Notes: generated by a model from the sequence alone, not told the origin. DNA of 15,470 bases from QHXW01 sp035297145 (GCA_035297145.1 DATGZN010000060.1:1-15470), one strand, 5' to 3'; shown: positions 1 through 7,990, counted from the stretch's first letter. A program made the numbers and translations.

Positions 1-25
1 AAGGTGCCGAAACCGCGCGAGCTGC

Positions 26-292
26 CTAGAGACACGCCGTCCCATCTTGGATTCGAACCACATTTTCAAGCACTTGTGAGGAGAGCCAGAACTGAAGTGC
101 TTTGATTTCAACGCGGCGATTTGTGGCTCCCCAGGTAGGACACGTTTCGAACTTACGCTGCCCAATTAGCATTGTGATCGAACCAAATTCGGGCAACGAT
201 TTCAGAACCATGGGCGTTGGCGTGGGTAGTGCATCCATGTCGGGCACCCAGAGTGGACGTGTCTCGAACTGCTCTCGGAGGGCCATCTCCAC
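26..292 (-). CDS. Doubtful small hypothetical protein
   Basis: An 88-residue open frame with a GTG start; an in-frame ATG lies two codons later (286), with GGAG directly before it and so badly spaced. The frame stays open further upstream, into the 3' end of the methyltransferase gene, so the start is uncertain. The product has no signal peptide, membrane segment or motif that I recognise; it carries a Pro/Thr-rich stretch and a single Cys in a TCPTWG context. A plus-strand frame (102-323) covers much of the same DNA and is no more convincing. It may be a real small gene downstream of the methyltransferase, a decayed gene, or chance. Confidence 0.25.
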   Translation of the reverse strand: MEMALREQFETRPLWVPDMDALPTPTPMVLKSLPEFGSITMLIGQRKFETCPTWGATNRRVEIKALQFWLSSQVLENVVRIQDGTACL

Positions 293-362
293 GCACGTCG
301 CTAGGTTGCTCGCCAGCGCGTAGGCGACGACCAGCCGGTGGCTTTCAGCACAGGGCGGCGAC

Positions 363-1151
363 TCAAAATGGTGGGCCGGCGCCGGTATGAGGCGTGCGGA
401 AGGTCAAAACGTAGAGCGTGCCGTCCCAGATCTCTTGTACCGTTACTTCCAGCATGCCCGCCGGCAGCAGATTGGTGGGAGCCACGATGGTCCTCGGCCG
501 GTTTTTGAAGAAGGCTCCGGCGATCAGGCGACCCTCATTGCGCCGCGCCACCTCCTCGGTTTCATCCACGACCACCACGCGCGTGCCCGGCTTCGCCACG
601 CGAACCATCTCCCGTAGCGCGGCGCCTGGATCGGTGAAGAAGTTGATACCACCCATGTGGAAAACACAGTCGAACGCTGAGTCCGGATAAGGCAGATGCT
701 CGGCAAGGCCCTGGCAGAGGTGGAACCCAAGCCGCAGCCGACGCGCGCGCCGCCGGCAGTGAGCCAACATGGCCGCCGACAGGTCGAGTCCGTAAAAATC
801 CAGGCCGGCATCGAGGTAGGACCAGTTGGCGCCCGTTCCGACCGAAACCTCCAGGAAGCTGGCACCCTTGCGGAGTTCCAGGAGATCCAGGTAGGCTTTC
901 CGGCGGATGGCCTCCGCGCCGCTATTCCACCAGGCGTAGAGGCGTGTGGAAAGGTCGTAAATGGGAGCCACACGGTCATACAACTTCTGGTAACGCGCAT
1001 TGGGTCCTTGCAGCGCACCGGCCGGGAGGAAGATGGGGATTTCATCGTGGATCGGGTATGAGAATCCCGTGCGGGGATTCCTGAAGCCGCCGGCCTCCTG
1101 GATCAAGGGGCCTTGATCGATGGGATCATGATAGGGAACGGCGAAAGGCAC
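363..1151 (-). CDS. Class I SAM-dependent methyltransferase, UbiE-like
   Basis: Predicted cytoplasmic methyltransferase of 262 residues with a Rossmann-type SAM fold. Seen in the sequence: motif I FLEVSVGTGANW at about residues 99-110, motif II acidic loop YGLDLS at 120-125, the HLPYPDSAFDCVF segment at 152-164 and the Gly/Pro turn VAKPGTRVVVVDE at 185-197, all typical of the Methyltransf_11/UbiE group. The segment YDRVAPIYDLSTRLY (58-72) resembles the N-terminal region of UbiE. Residues 20-42 (GFSYPIHDEIPIFLP) look like the second half of a Trm112/YbaR domain, but the Cys pairs that bind zinc there are absent. The start is GTG, with AGGAAG about 10 nt upstream. Substrate is unknown; the neighbours do not point to quinone synthesis. 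It lies 80 bp downstream of the HTH/zinc gene on the same strand and may share its transcript. Confidence 0.85.
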   Translation of the reverse strand: MPFAVPYHDPIDQGPLIQEAGGFRNPRTGFSYPIHDEIPIFLPAGALQGPNARYQKLYDRVAPIYDLSTRLYAWWNSGAEAIRRKAYLDLLELRKGASFLEVSVGTGANWSYLDAGLDFYGLDLSAAMLAHCRRRARRLRLGFHLCQGLAEHLPYPDSAFDCVFHMGGINFFTDPGAALREMVRVAKPGTRVVVVDETEEVARRNEGRLIAGAFFKNRPRTIVAPTNLLPAGMLEVTVQEIWDGTLYVLTFRTPHTGAGPPF

Positions 1152-1231
1152 AGGAGTATTTCTTCCTACATCTTCTACCCTAAGAGGTCGAGCTAAACTT
1201 GGTCCTCACCTGGGTTACCGGCCGACCATCT

Positions 1232-1939
1232 TCACAGTGACGAAAGGGCTGTTGGTACGCGGTTTGGCGCAGAAGACATGCCACTGCCTATCGTCGGTTT
1301 CGCGGCGCCAAGTTGTCGACTTGCTGCTTGTGTCAGGTGCAGATACGATCCAGGACTGGGCAGGGGATGGCACTCCGAGCAGCACAGGCTGCCATCGGTG
1401 CGAAGGCGCCATTTTGTTGAACCGCAAATGGGACAAGGCGGAAGAGGACCACCGGTGTACCTCTGAGGCGTCGCCGGTTCTGGCCCTGTTGCCGACGCTT
1501 CTAGCGCTTTCGGCGTGGCTTGTGCCGAAACCGTCGCAGGTCGCGAGGGCAACTCAAGCTCGATTGTTTCCACTACCGACTGGAGAGGCGCGACTACCGG
1601 CACAGCCCCAGGGGCCAGAACGGCTTGTCCGGGTTGGTCTACCTCGATTACGGGTTCATCGGGCTGCGAAACATTTCTGCGGAGGTGACCCACCTTGTGC
1701 CTCTGCAACGACGATGAGCAGATTCCGAAACGCGCAGCGATGCTGCGGAGCGGTTCCCCCAGTGCGAGTGCGCGGTCGATCTCTTCTCTGTCGCTACGGC
1801 AGCAGATGCTACAGGGTCGTCCCACAAGTTCATTATGCGGCTGCTTCGTAACGATCTCAAGAGAAATGACGAAGTAAGTACCAGAGGCATGTTGTGACTG
1901 CTGAGTACCAATTCGTAACATCAGAACATTTCGAAACAA
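1232..1939 (-). CDS. Cys/His-rich HTH protein with C-terminal zinc ribbon
   Basis: A 235-residue hypothetical protein. N-terminal module: C43-x2-C46, then a homeodomain-like helix-turn-helix (about 56-80, EEIDRAL...LRSIAARFGICSSSLQRH), then H81-x3-H85. A CxxC...HxxxH frame around an HTH of this kind is recurrent in uncharacterised bacterial and mobile-element proteins. A Pro/Ala/Val-rich linker (about 91-165) leads to a second ribbon, C169-x2-C172 ... C187-x2-C190 followed by HP. Nucleic-acid binding is inferred, not shown. The start is unclear: position 1939 is a TTG, an ATG lies at 1921, neither has a good ribosome site, and the conserved part begins only near residue 40. An 18-bp palindrome (2017-2034) sits about 80 bp upstream, so self-regulation at that site is possible. 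It is followed after 80 bp by the methyltransferase. Confidence 0.6.
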   Translation of the reverse strand: MFRNVLMLRIGTQQSQHASGTYFVISLEIVTKQPHNELVGRPCSICCRSDREEIDRALALGEPLRSIAARFGICSSSLQRHKVGHLRRNVSQPDEPVIEVDQPGQAVLAPGAVPVVAPLQSVVETIELELPSRPATVSAQATPKALEASATGPEPATPQRYTGGPLPPCPICGSTKWRLRTDGSLCCSECHPLPSPGSYLHLTQAASRQLGAAKPTIGSGMSSAPNRVPTALSSL

Positions 1940-2016
1940 GGACCAGGTAACGTTGTGACTCGGCGGGAGGATGAAAGAAGCTTACACTAGGCGACCGCAT
2001 TCGCCCAAGACCGGCT

Positions 2017-2034
2017 ACATCCAGATCTGGATGT
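2017..2034. repeat. 18-bp perfect palindrome, copy 1 of 3
   Basis: ACATCCAGATCTGGATGT is identical to its own reverse complement and is followed by T in all three copies. Its centre is about 262 bp from copy 2. It is located 78-95 bp upstream of the annotated start of the minus-strand HTH gene, a plausible operator position. The length and symmetry suit a dimeric transcription regulator; the regulator is not known. Confidence 0.75.
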
Positions 2035-2278
2035 TGAGGCACGCAGGCAATGTGGTCAGCCTCGTCGAGAAAGGTCTTCGCGGGCCGAACCCATTTTCCC
2101 GCTGCTGTTTCGAAATGGCGTTGCGACGCACTTGAGTTAGTGATGAATGTGGCGCGAATCCGGGACAGCAATCAGCGGATGGTGGCAAGATCGGTACCTG
2201 AGCCGCGTCGTACTAACTTCGTGCGCTATGGAAATTCCAGGAGGGAATCCGTCCGGCGCAGGTTTTGAGGGCGATTTC

Positions 2279-2296
2279 ACATCCAGATCTGGATGT
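2279..2296. repeat. 18-bp perfect palindrome, copy 2 of 3
   Basis: Identical in all 18 bases, plus the following T, to the copies at 2017 and 4398. It lies about 160 bp downstream of the permease stop and 340 bp upstream of the HTH gene start. Flanking sequence is unrelated between copies, so the conserved unit is the palindrome itself and not a larger mobile element. Confidence 0.75.
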
Positions 2297-2454
2297 TAGC
2301 GCAGTAACAAAGAGGGAAATATCACATCGAGTGGCTTCTAAGTAGCGGGCGTAGCTTACCGCTAGGTATGGCAAATTGTCAAGAGAGAGTAGTTCCTTCC
2401 AGCTAATTTCTTGTTGATCCGGATAGTGCCCGCGCGAGAGCTTAAGTCATGCAA

Positions 2455-4230
2455 TCAGGACCGGTGAATACGCGCGCTCATCAGTCCGATCGCGCTGACC
2501 AGCACAAACAAGAATCCCCACAGCACCGAGACCGTGGCTACCTCGGTTGACTCGGACAATACGCCGCGGACCACGCCGCGAGTTCGCAGAATCATCCAAA
2601 CCAGAGATAGGATGCCAACCAAGAGCGCAGGACCCGTGATCCGTTCGACCGCCGTCTGCATTTGTTTCGTGTAGAGCGGGTCGGCCGGCATGAGAATCGG
2701 CGCCGTGGCGTGTGCTAAGAAACCGGTGGATTCGGTCCCCACGGCGGCTGCTTTCGATTCAGCCACGCCCTGTTTGTGAGCTAATTCCGCGGCTATGCGG
2801 GCTGCCACTTCCTCCGGCGCTACTGGAAGCACCTTCTTGCGTGCCCACAGCGCGTACCACACCACCGCGGCTACATAGAGCGCCGCCGTGGGAAGAATCA
2901 CCTGCACATTCGACCATGCATACAAACATCCTGCAATCGCGGCTAAGGTGGCCACGAACACTGGCAGTGACGGGTAGGCGGGAACCTTGTACGGCCGAAA
3001 CAGCTCTGGCTCCTTGCGGCGCAGGATCACCAGGCACACTATGGCCAGCACATACCAGATCACCGCCGTAAGAGTAGAGATCAGGATCGCGACCGCCGTT
3101 GCCTTCTCGTAGAAATGCCCGAACAGGATGAACAGGATAGTCACCGCGGTCCATACAACGAGTGAAACGTGCGGCGTTCGGCGCGTCCGGTGTACTGCAC
3201 CCAGCCACTTCGGCAGATAGCCCGCGCGCCCTAGCGAAAACGACTGGCGGCTGGTAGCGTAGATCATTCCGTTGTAGGAAACGATCATGCCGGTCACCGC
3301 CAGCGCTGAGAACGCAGTGAGGAACCAGCCGGTCCCCCAGACTTTTTTGAAGACCAGTGGAAGCGGATAGTCCACCGCACCCGTTTCAGCGTACGGTGCG
3401 GCCGCCGATGCAAACCACCACGTCAGCAGGACGAGCGCCACAAGCGTAATCTGCGCCAGTACCAGGCCACGCGGGATGGATATGTGCGGCTCGTGTGCTT
3501 CTTCCGCTGCCAGAGCGACGGTTTCGATAATCACCAGCCACCACAGCGCGTATGGCACGGCGCCAAGCACGCCTGACCATCCGGACGGCAGCAGCGGTGT
3601 AGTAAAAACACGCCCCAGTGATACGCCCGGAGCCGCACCCAACCAGAACCAGACCAGCGCGGCTATGGCTGCGTATGTCAGCCAGAGCATGATGACGGCT
3701 TGCTGCTTCACCCCGGACCATTGGATCGCCAGGAACACCAGCGCGCAGAGGATGGCGCACCCGGTGGTCACTTTCCGGTCGGGATGTTCCGGGTTAATGA
3801 GAAACGCGACGTATCCGCCAGCCGCCAATCCTGTACCAATTGTTGCGAAAAGGCACTCCAGGAACATCGACCAGCCCATCAGAAATCCGAACCATTTGCC
3901 CACGGCCCGCCTCCCGAACGCCAGCGGTCCACCGGCAAACGGCATGGCAACGGAAAGTTCCGAAAGCGCGAGCACCCACGCCAGGTACAAGACGCAGACG
4001 ATCAGCGAAGCCACCAATACACCGATCGGTCCGCCTATAGGCAGCCCGAAATTCCATCCGAAATACATTCCTGTGATTACCACACCCACACCGAGCGCCC
4101 AGATATGGACCACGCCTAGCGGTTTGTTGAGCGCGTGCTCCCGGATGTATTCGATTTCCTCAGGCAAGAGCAGAGATCGGCTGAGGTGGGCTTCTGAAAC
4201 TACTTCGTTAACGATGGCATCGAACTGCAC
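2455..4230 (-). CDS. Ethanolamine-type APC permease with C-terminal extension
   Basis: Inner-membrane amine/amino-acid transporter of the APC superfamily, closest in style to ethanolamine permeases. Numbering from GTG 4230 (591 residues): hydrophobic helices run through about 38-463, including GVVITGMYFGWNFGL (49-63), the SELSVAMPFAGGP loop (90-102) and the signature EEAHEPHISIPRG (243-255). After helix 12 come a charged linker and two further hydrophobic segments (about 535-549 and 565-584) that ordinary members of about 450-490 residues lack. The frame is open to 4431, but that longer start would translate the palindrome and a low-complexity basic stretch. ATG 4347 is another possible start; no candidate has a strong ribosome site. 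No ethanolamine ammonia-lyase or eut shell gene lies in the window, so the substrate is inferred from family resemblance only. Confidence 0.85.
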   Translation of the reverse strand: MQFDAIVNEVVSEAHLSRSLLLPEEIEYIREHALNKPLGVVHIWALGVGVVITGMYFGWNFGLPIGGPIGVLVASLIVCVLYLAWVLALSELSVAMPFAGGPLAFGRRAVGKWFGFLMGWSMFLECLFATIGTGLAAGGYVAFLINPEHPDRKVTTGCAILCALVFLAIQWSGVKQQAVIMLWLTYAAIAALVWFWLGAAPGVSLGRVFTTPLLPSGWSGVLGAVPYALWWLVIIETVALAAEEAHEPHISIPRGLVLAQITLVALVLLTWWFASAAAPYAETGAVDYPLPLVFKKVWGTGWFLTAFSALAVTGMIVSYNGMIYATSRQSFSLGRAGYLPKWLGAVHRTRRTPHVSLVVWTAVTILFILFGHFYEKATAVAILISTLTAVIWYVLAIVCLVILRRKEPELFRPYKVPAYPSLPVFVATLAAIAGCLYAWSNVQVILPTAALYVAAVVWYALWARKKVLPVAPEEVAARIAAELAHKQGVAESKAAAVGTESTGFLAHATAPILMPADPLYTKQMQTAVERITGPALLVGILSLVWMILRTRGVVRGVLSESTEVATVSVLWGFLFVLVSAIGLMSARIHRS

Positions 4231-4395
4231 ATCGCGTTTGTCGATTCCTGCCACAGGCGTAGCGGTTATTCTATCCTCTTGGCACCGCCTGCGCGCCTGG
4301 TAGGATCTCCTCGTCGGCGTAGCAGGTGGCGGCGACTTCTCACCCATCATCGCGGTGATTGAGGCAATCCATAGCGGCGTTGGTATGCCGCGCGG

Positions 4396-4417
4396 CAACA
4401 TCCAGATCTGGATGTTG
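4396..4417. repeat. Palindrome copy 3 of 3, extended to 22 bp
   Basis: The same 18-bp core (4398-4415) as at 2017 and 2279, here with two extra matching base pairs on each side to make a 22-bp perfect inverted repeat. It lies upstream of the permease gene, about 50 bp before ATG 4347 and 165 bp before GTG 4230, a normal position for an operator of that gene. Confidence 0.8.
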
Positions 4418-4431
4418 GTGCCCGCCGTCAT

Positions 4432-4959
4432 CGGCCAACTGAATCGTGCACGCTTCCCAAAACGTCACAGGCTGAAGCCAAAGCGGGGCAAATTTGGTGA
4501 ACATCGTCGCGAATGCTGCACCAAGGCATGGTTCGTCGTTGAAATAACACCTGGGGCGGTTCGCGCTTTCGACGACGCGCTTATGGCGTCAGGGCTTCTC
4601 ATCGCGACCCAGAAAGGCCGTCACGCGCGCACAGATCGCGCAGAAAAAATGTCAACGCATTCCCTCATCTAGGAAAGGGCCAGCCAGGAGTTTCGAACGC
4701 TCTGAGAGGCTCTATTGAGTCGAAGGTCGCTTCGATTCCGGCGGAGCGGTCCGAGGTCGATCCGGTGTCAGCCTCCGCCCAACCGGCTGCCGGCCACTTA
4801 GCCATCCGCCGCGAAGCCGGATCGATTACCGTCCTTCTCGCGGTCTGGAGGTGTGAGTTTCCGGGAATCGTGCGTGACGTTGTGTAGCCCGTCCTGTTAA
4901 GTTCAGTCAGGCGCCGGAGGCGCCTGATCGTGAGCCGGAAAAGCATACTAAGCTGAGGC
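4432..4959. other. Gap between permease and epoxide hydrolase
   Basis: About 530 bases without a supportable gene. Open frames exist on both strands (plus 4355-4672, minus 4665-4946), but the products are compositionally odd, lack recognisable motifs, and the first starts across the palindrome. The only clear structure is the GC-rich hairpin near its right end. Confidence 0.5.
4907..4927 (-). terminator. Strong GC hairpin after the epoxide hydrolase
   Basis: A 9-bp perfect stem (TCAGGCGCC / GGCGCCTGA) with a 3-base GGA loop, starting 33 bp past the minus-strand epoxide hydrolase stop. There is no T tract on the minus-strand side, so it may be a factor-dependent or weak terminator, an mRNA 3'-end stabiliser, or a REP-like element. 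Confidence 0.4.
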
Positions 4960-6036
4960 TCATACTAGGTCACGGAAGAAAGCGGTTAGGTCCTTTGCGA
5001 CTGCTGCCGGTTCCTCAGCCGGAGCAAAATGCCCGCCGCGCGGAAAGACTGTCCATCGCTGGATGTTGTACACGCGCTCTAGATACGAGCGCGGTGGCTC
5101 ACCCTCGGGAACGGTTTGGTGCGCGAAGACACCAAATGCCGTGGGCGTGCCGACGTAGGAGCGATCGACCGGATACCAGCGATTGTCCCAATAGTCACGC
5201 ATCGACGAGGTGATGGTCTGCGTGACCCAGTATAAGGTGAGCGTAGCGCAGAGGAAGTCATCGGGCGGAGTGACATCGCTCCACGATTGCCACTTCTCCC
5301 CCACATATGCGGCCAGTCCAGCTGGAGAGTCGTTTAGTCCATAGCCGATGGTCTGCGGCTTAGTGGACTGGATCGCGCCGTAGCCTCGCTCTGTAGCGTC
5401 CCAGCCTCGGTTCACCGCAAGATACGAATGCTCGACATCGGACAGTTCCGCGTCATCCACGATGGGCGTAAGGTCGGACTCTAGTGTGGTGAGATGAATT
5501 CCGATTACCGACTCGGGATGATCTAGCGCAAGGATCGTCGTCACTCCGGCCCCAAAGTCATAGCCGCCCGCACCATAGCGAGAATACCCAAGCTCGGACA
5601 TAAGTCGATGCCAGCGCTCCGAGACGTACCGGTAGTTGATTCCAACCTCGGGTGGGCGCGGTGAGAATCCATATCCGGGCAGGGAGGGTGCGACCACGTC
5701 GAAGTCATGGAGCAGCGGCAGCATATCCAGGTAATCGAGGAAACTGCTGGGCCAGCCGTGCGTGAGGATGAGTGGCACCCCCCGGCCTGATGCCGCACGC
5801 CTGTACACGAAGTGGATGCCCTCCCACGTGAAGTGGTCGAGAGCGTTGAGCCTCTGCTCCCAGACACGCCAGTCGAACTCACGGGTCCAGTAGGACACCA
5901 GGTGCCGCAACCAGTCCAGCTCGGTACCCTGTTTCCAGCCGATGCCGGCCACCTGGTCGGGCCATCTAGTACGGCGTAACCGTGCCCGCAGATCGTCGAG
6001 CACTTCATCTGCGACATGAATCCGAAACGGTTCCAC
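4960..6036 (-). CDS. Epoxide hydrolase, alpha/beta hydrolase fold
   Basis: A 358-residue soluble hydrolase of the microsomal/juvenile-hormone epoxide hydrolase type, expected to add water to an epoxide through an ester intermediate. It begins with the EHN-type N-terminal domain (about 1-105, including RTRWPDQVAGIGWKQGTELDWL). Seen motifs: oxyanion-hole HGWP at 93-96; PSLPGYGFS at 117-125; nucleophile elbow G-Y-D-F-G with D160; catalytic His336 in PRGGHFAP near the end. The acidic relay residue was not assigned with confidence. Length matches intact bacterial members. The start is GTG 6036, backed by AGGGAG (plus-strand 6045-6050) eight bases upstream. It is separated by about 275 bp from the upstream propeller gene and appears to be transcribed alone. 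Substrate unknown. Confidence 0.9.
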   Translation of the reverse strand: MEPFRIHVADEVLDDLRARLRRTRWPDQVAGIGWKQGTELDWLRHLVSYWTREFDWRVWEQRLNALDHFTWEGIHFVYRRAASGRGVPLILTHGWPSSFLDYLDMLPLLHDFDVVAPSLPGYGFSPRPPEVGINYRYVSERWHRLMSELGYSRYGAGGYDFGAGVTTILALDHPESVIGIHLTTLESDLTPIVDDAELSDVEHSYLAVNRGWDATERGYGAIQSTKPQTIGYGLNDSPAGLAAYVGEKWQSWSDVTPPDDFLCATLTLYWVTQTITSSMRDYWDNRWYPVDRSYVGTPTAFGVFAHQTVPEGEPPRSYLERVYNIQRWTVFPRGGHFAPAEEPAAVAKDLTAFFRDLV

Positions 6037-6044
6037 TAATGCAA

Positions 6045-6050
6045 CTCCCT
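6045..6050 (-). promoter_or_regulatory. Ribosome binding site of the epoxide hydrolase
   Basis: AGGGAG on the minus strand, eight bases before the GTG at 6036. It supports the GTG start over internal alternatives. Confidence 0.6.
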
Positions 6051-6265
6051 CTTAGACAGTAGCCAGCCGAACGCGCAGCAAGGGCCGAAAACAAACCCGT
6101 TACCCTACAGGCTAAGGCAGATCTTCGTTTTACGCACAATACTTTTTCGTAGCCGAGGTTAAGCTGCCGACCCTTCCATCCGCACTCTACGATGGGCTTA
6201 ATGTGTGCCCGGTGCAAAGCTGGGTGTTCCTCGATTCAGCCGATTACGGGCCGTTCCGCCGGAAA

Positions 6266-6284
6266 GAGGCGCTACGCACGCCTC
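6266..6284 (-). terminator. Candidate terminator after the propeller gene
   Basis: On the minus strand GAGGCG and CGCCTC form a 6-bp stem around a 7-base loop, extendable by two G-U pairs, and followed by TTT. It begins about 29 bp after the propeller gene stop. The U run is short, so efficiency is doubtful. Confidence 0.4.
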
Positions 6285-6312
6285 CCGAAAGCTCACTCTG
6301 GAGGTGAAGCGT

Positions 6313-7212
6313 TTAGATAAAGTCGATTTGGAAGATCCAGCCTGCCGTTGGACTATCGTTGTTGGGCCAGCCCGGATGGATGCCGGCATCGCAACTGATC
6401 AGCTTGTCGTCGTGCATCGCAAGGCCGTGCGGGTCGCAGGAGTTCGGAACAAAGTCCACCGTCTCGATCACCTTGCCGGTCGCGGCTTCGTACCTCACCA
6501 GTCCAGGCCGGTACTCACTATACCGCTTACTGTCGTTACCGACGACCTGCCAGATGGTCTCGTTGTCCCATGCAATGCCGTGATAACGCACCCTGTCGGG
6601 AGCCTGGTAGAACGGGATCAGGAACTCCGGTTGCCAGGTCGTGGGGTCGACGCGAAGATTGCCGCGAAGCCGCAACGACGCGATCCACAGCTTGCCGTCG
6701 TGCCAGAGAGCGCCGTGGCAACCGCCACCATCGTTGGCCGAACCGAGCGGAATCTGGCGGTGGCTGACTAGTTGTGAGTTCATGTCCACCTGGAAAACGC
6801 CTTCCGGAGGCGCGTTCGCGACCATCCAGATGTAACCACCACCCACGGCCATCCCGCTGGTGTTTCTGGAAGGAGTCGTCACCGTCTTCAGCAGTTTGCC
6901 ATTCCAATCGACAAGCCAAGCGTCTTCAGTAAGAGTTGTCGGCTCGGGCAGATGATACGATACGGCTTCAGCCCCAGACATTTTTTGCTCGCCAATCCAC
7001 AACCCCTCTGACGTGATGGCAATCGCGTTGGGAAATCCTTGGGGACTTTTGAACAGCTTGGTTGTTTTGGCCATCCGGGACGGAACCGGACGCTTCGATT
7101 GCCCGACGTCCATTCGCGGACGAACCGACGATTGCTGTGAGAATGCACCGGTGCCTTTCGTCAGGGCCAAGCCGGCGCCGATGCCGCTCGTGAGGAATTC
7201 CCGTTTGGTCAC
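6313..7212 (-). CDS. Exported beta-propeller-like protein with Tat-like signal
   Basis: A 299-residue protein. The N-terminus, MTKREFLTSGIGAGLAL, resembles a Tat signal, with KR in place of the usual twin arginine, then a hydrophobic stretch ending near AFSQ (about 22-26). The mature part is rich in short beta motifs of the form GLWIGEQ, GYIWMVAN, GKLWIAS, TIWQVVGN and DKLISCDAG, spaced by about 40-60 residues, which suggests a propeller of the SMP-30/Vgb-like type. No catalytic residues can be named; such proteins may be lactonases, lyases or binding proteins. The start is GTG 7212, with GAGG seven bases upstream. Neither neighbour shows a shared pathway, though the epoxide hydrolase lies downstream on the same strand. 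Confidence 0.75.
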   Translation of the reverse strand: MTKREFLTSGIGAGLALTKGTGAFSQQSSVRPRMDVGQSKRPVPSRMAKTTKLFKSPQGFPNAIAITSEGLWIGEQKMSGAEAVSYHLPEPTTLTEDAWLVDWNGKLLKTVTTPSRNTSGMAVGGGYIWMVANAPPEGVFQVDMNSQLVSHRQIPLGSANDGGGCHGALWHDGKLWIASLRLRGNLRVDPTTWQPEFLIPFYQAPDRVRYHGIAWDNETIWQVVGNDSKRYSEYRPGLVRYEAATGKVIETVDFVPNSCDPHGLAMHDDKLISCDAGIHPGWPNNDSPTAGWIFQIDFI

Positions 7213-7282
7213 AATGCCGCCTCAACCTGCTGTGCTGCAATTGCCAGATGGCTCTGTGCCAACGCAGCAAACGACGAGGCGG

Positions 7283-7288
7283 ATTATA
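7283..7288 (-). promoter_or_regulatory. Candidate -10 box of the propeller gene
   Basis: On the minus strand TATAAT, a consensus -10 hexamer, lies 71 bp before the GTG at 7212. A TTGAAC (7311-7316) lies upstream, but at 22 bp spacing, longer than optimal. The surrounding 40 bases are AT-richer than the rest of the gap. Confidence 0.35.
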
Positions 7289-7479
7289 CAACATTTGTTA
7301 CCCACGAACCGTTCAAAAAATTGTCGAAGGTGAACGCCTGAGAGTTCGGCGCCACTGATTGCCGCTTTCGTCTGATCGTCCGGCATAGTCCGGCCGGTTC
7401 TCCTGATCCCGCAGGCATGATCTACTCGAACGCCGTATCTGGACCGCGGCAGGTAGGGCTCCACTATCCTGCGCCAAGA

Positions 7480-7990
7480 CTAAGAGCGTTTCGCTAACCG
7501 CTTCGTATCCGTTGCCGCTTTCGTTTTGCCCCCGTCACTCCGCTGCCACAAGCGGAAACCACCACGGAAGGAGTTGTTGTTGTCGCCTAGCCTGGCTCCA
7601 GGAGGCAGCTTTTTCAGTAGCTTGGCGTTGCCACCGCCGAGGACGACGTAGTCGGCCTCCAACGCAACTTTGAGCTTCTGGACTACATCTGCCACATGGC
7701 GCCTCCACTTCTTCTTGCCCAGGCGCTCTAGCCCATGCAGCCCGCCATAATCTTCGTATGTCCGCCGTTTCTTGTACGGTAGATGCGCCAGCTCCATCGG
7801 CTCGAGGATTCCGTCGACAATCATCGCGGAACCTAGTCCCGTACCCAGACCGAGGAAGAGCATGCGGCCACCCTCGTAACTCCCGAGCGCTTGCATCGCT
7901 GCGTCGTCGATGAGCCGCACAGGGTGCCCGAACGCTTTCCGGAAATTGACGCCCACCCAGCCCCGGCCGAGGTTATGCGGCTCGGTAATA
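7480..7990 (-). pseudogene. 3' fragment of a ROK/polyphosphate glucokinase-like gene
   Basis: The last roughly 170 codons of a sugar kinase of the ROK/PPGK type. Retained: EPHNLGRGWVG, the IDDAAMQALGSY segment that holds the catalytic Asp in this family, the phosphate-binding LFLGLGTGLGS motif, a YVVLGGGNA stretch and a normal C-terminus. Missing: the N-terminal part with the first phosphate motif (DxGGT type), about 80-100 residues judging from usual lengths of about 250. Recognisable similarity stops near 7,990. The frame runs open to 8064, but those extra codons are antisense to the TolB-like fragment and look random. Without its ATP/polyP-binding N-terminus it should be inactive. Confidence 0.7.

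Larger units (their letters stand above)
1940..2454. other. Intergenic gap carrying two copies of the palindrome
   Basis: No convincing gene is visible in these roughly 515 bases. The gap lies between the permease stop and the HTH gene start, both minus strand, and holds two of the three 18-bp palindromes. A 52-codon plus-strand frame begins at ATG 1971 right after GGGAGG, but the spacing is too short for a ribosome site and the product resembles nothing known to me. Confidence 0.6.

Noticed and set aside
1237..1851. Plus-strand open frame of 204 codons
   Set aside because: Antisense to the Cys/His HTH gene; the regular CxxC patterns on the minus strand are more convincing.
3476..4303. Plus-strand open frame of 275 codons
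   Set aside because: Antisense to the well-supported permease; Ser/Pro/Thr-rich composition is typical of a shadow frame.
4231..4431. N-terminal extension of the permease to the start at 4431
   Set aside because: The extra codons translate the palindrome and a basic, low-complexity stretch with no similarity to permease N-termini; no ribosome site supports the start at 4431.
4355..4672. Plus-strand open frame of 105 codons starting before palindrome copy 3
   Set aside because: It reads through the palindrome, has no ribosome site and resembles no known family.
6205..6771. Plus-strand open frame of 188 codons
   Set aside because: Shadow of the propeller gene; no motif or ribosome site.
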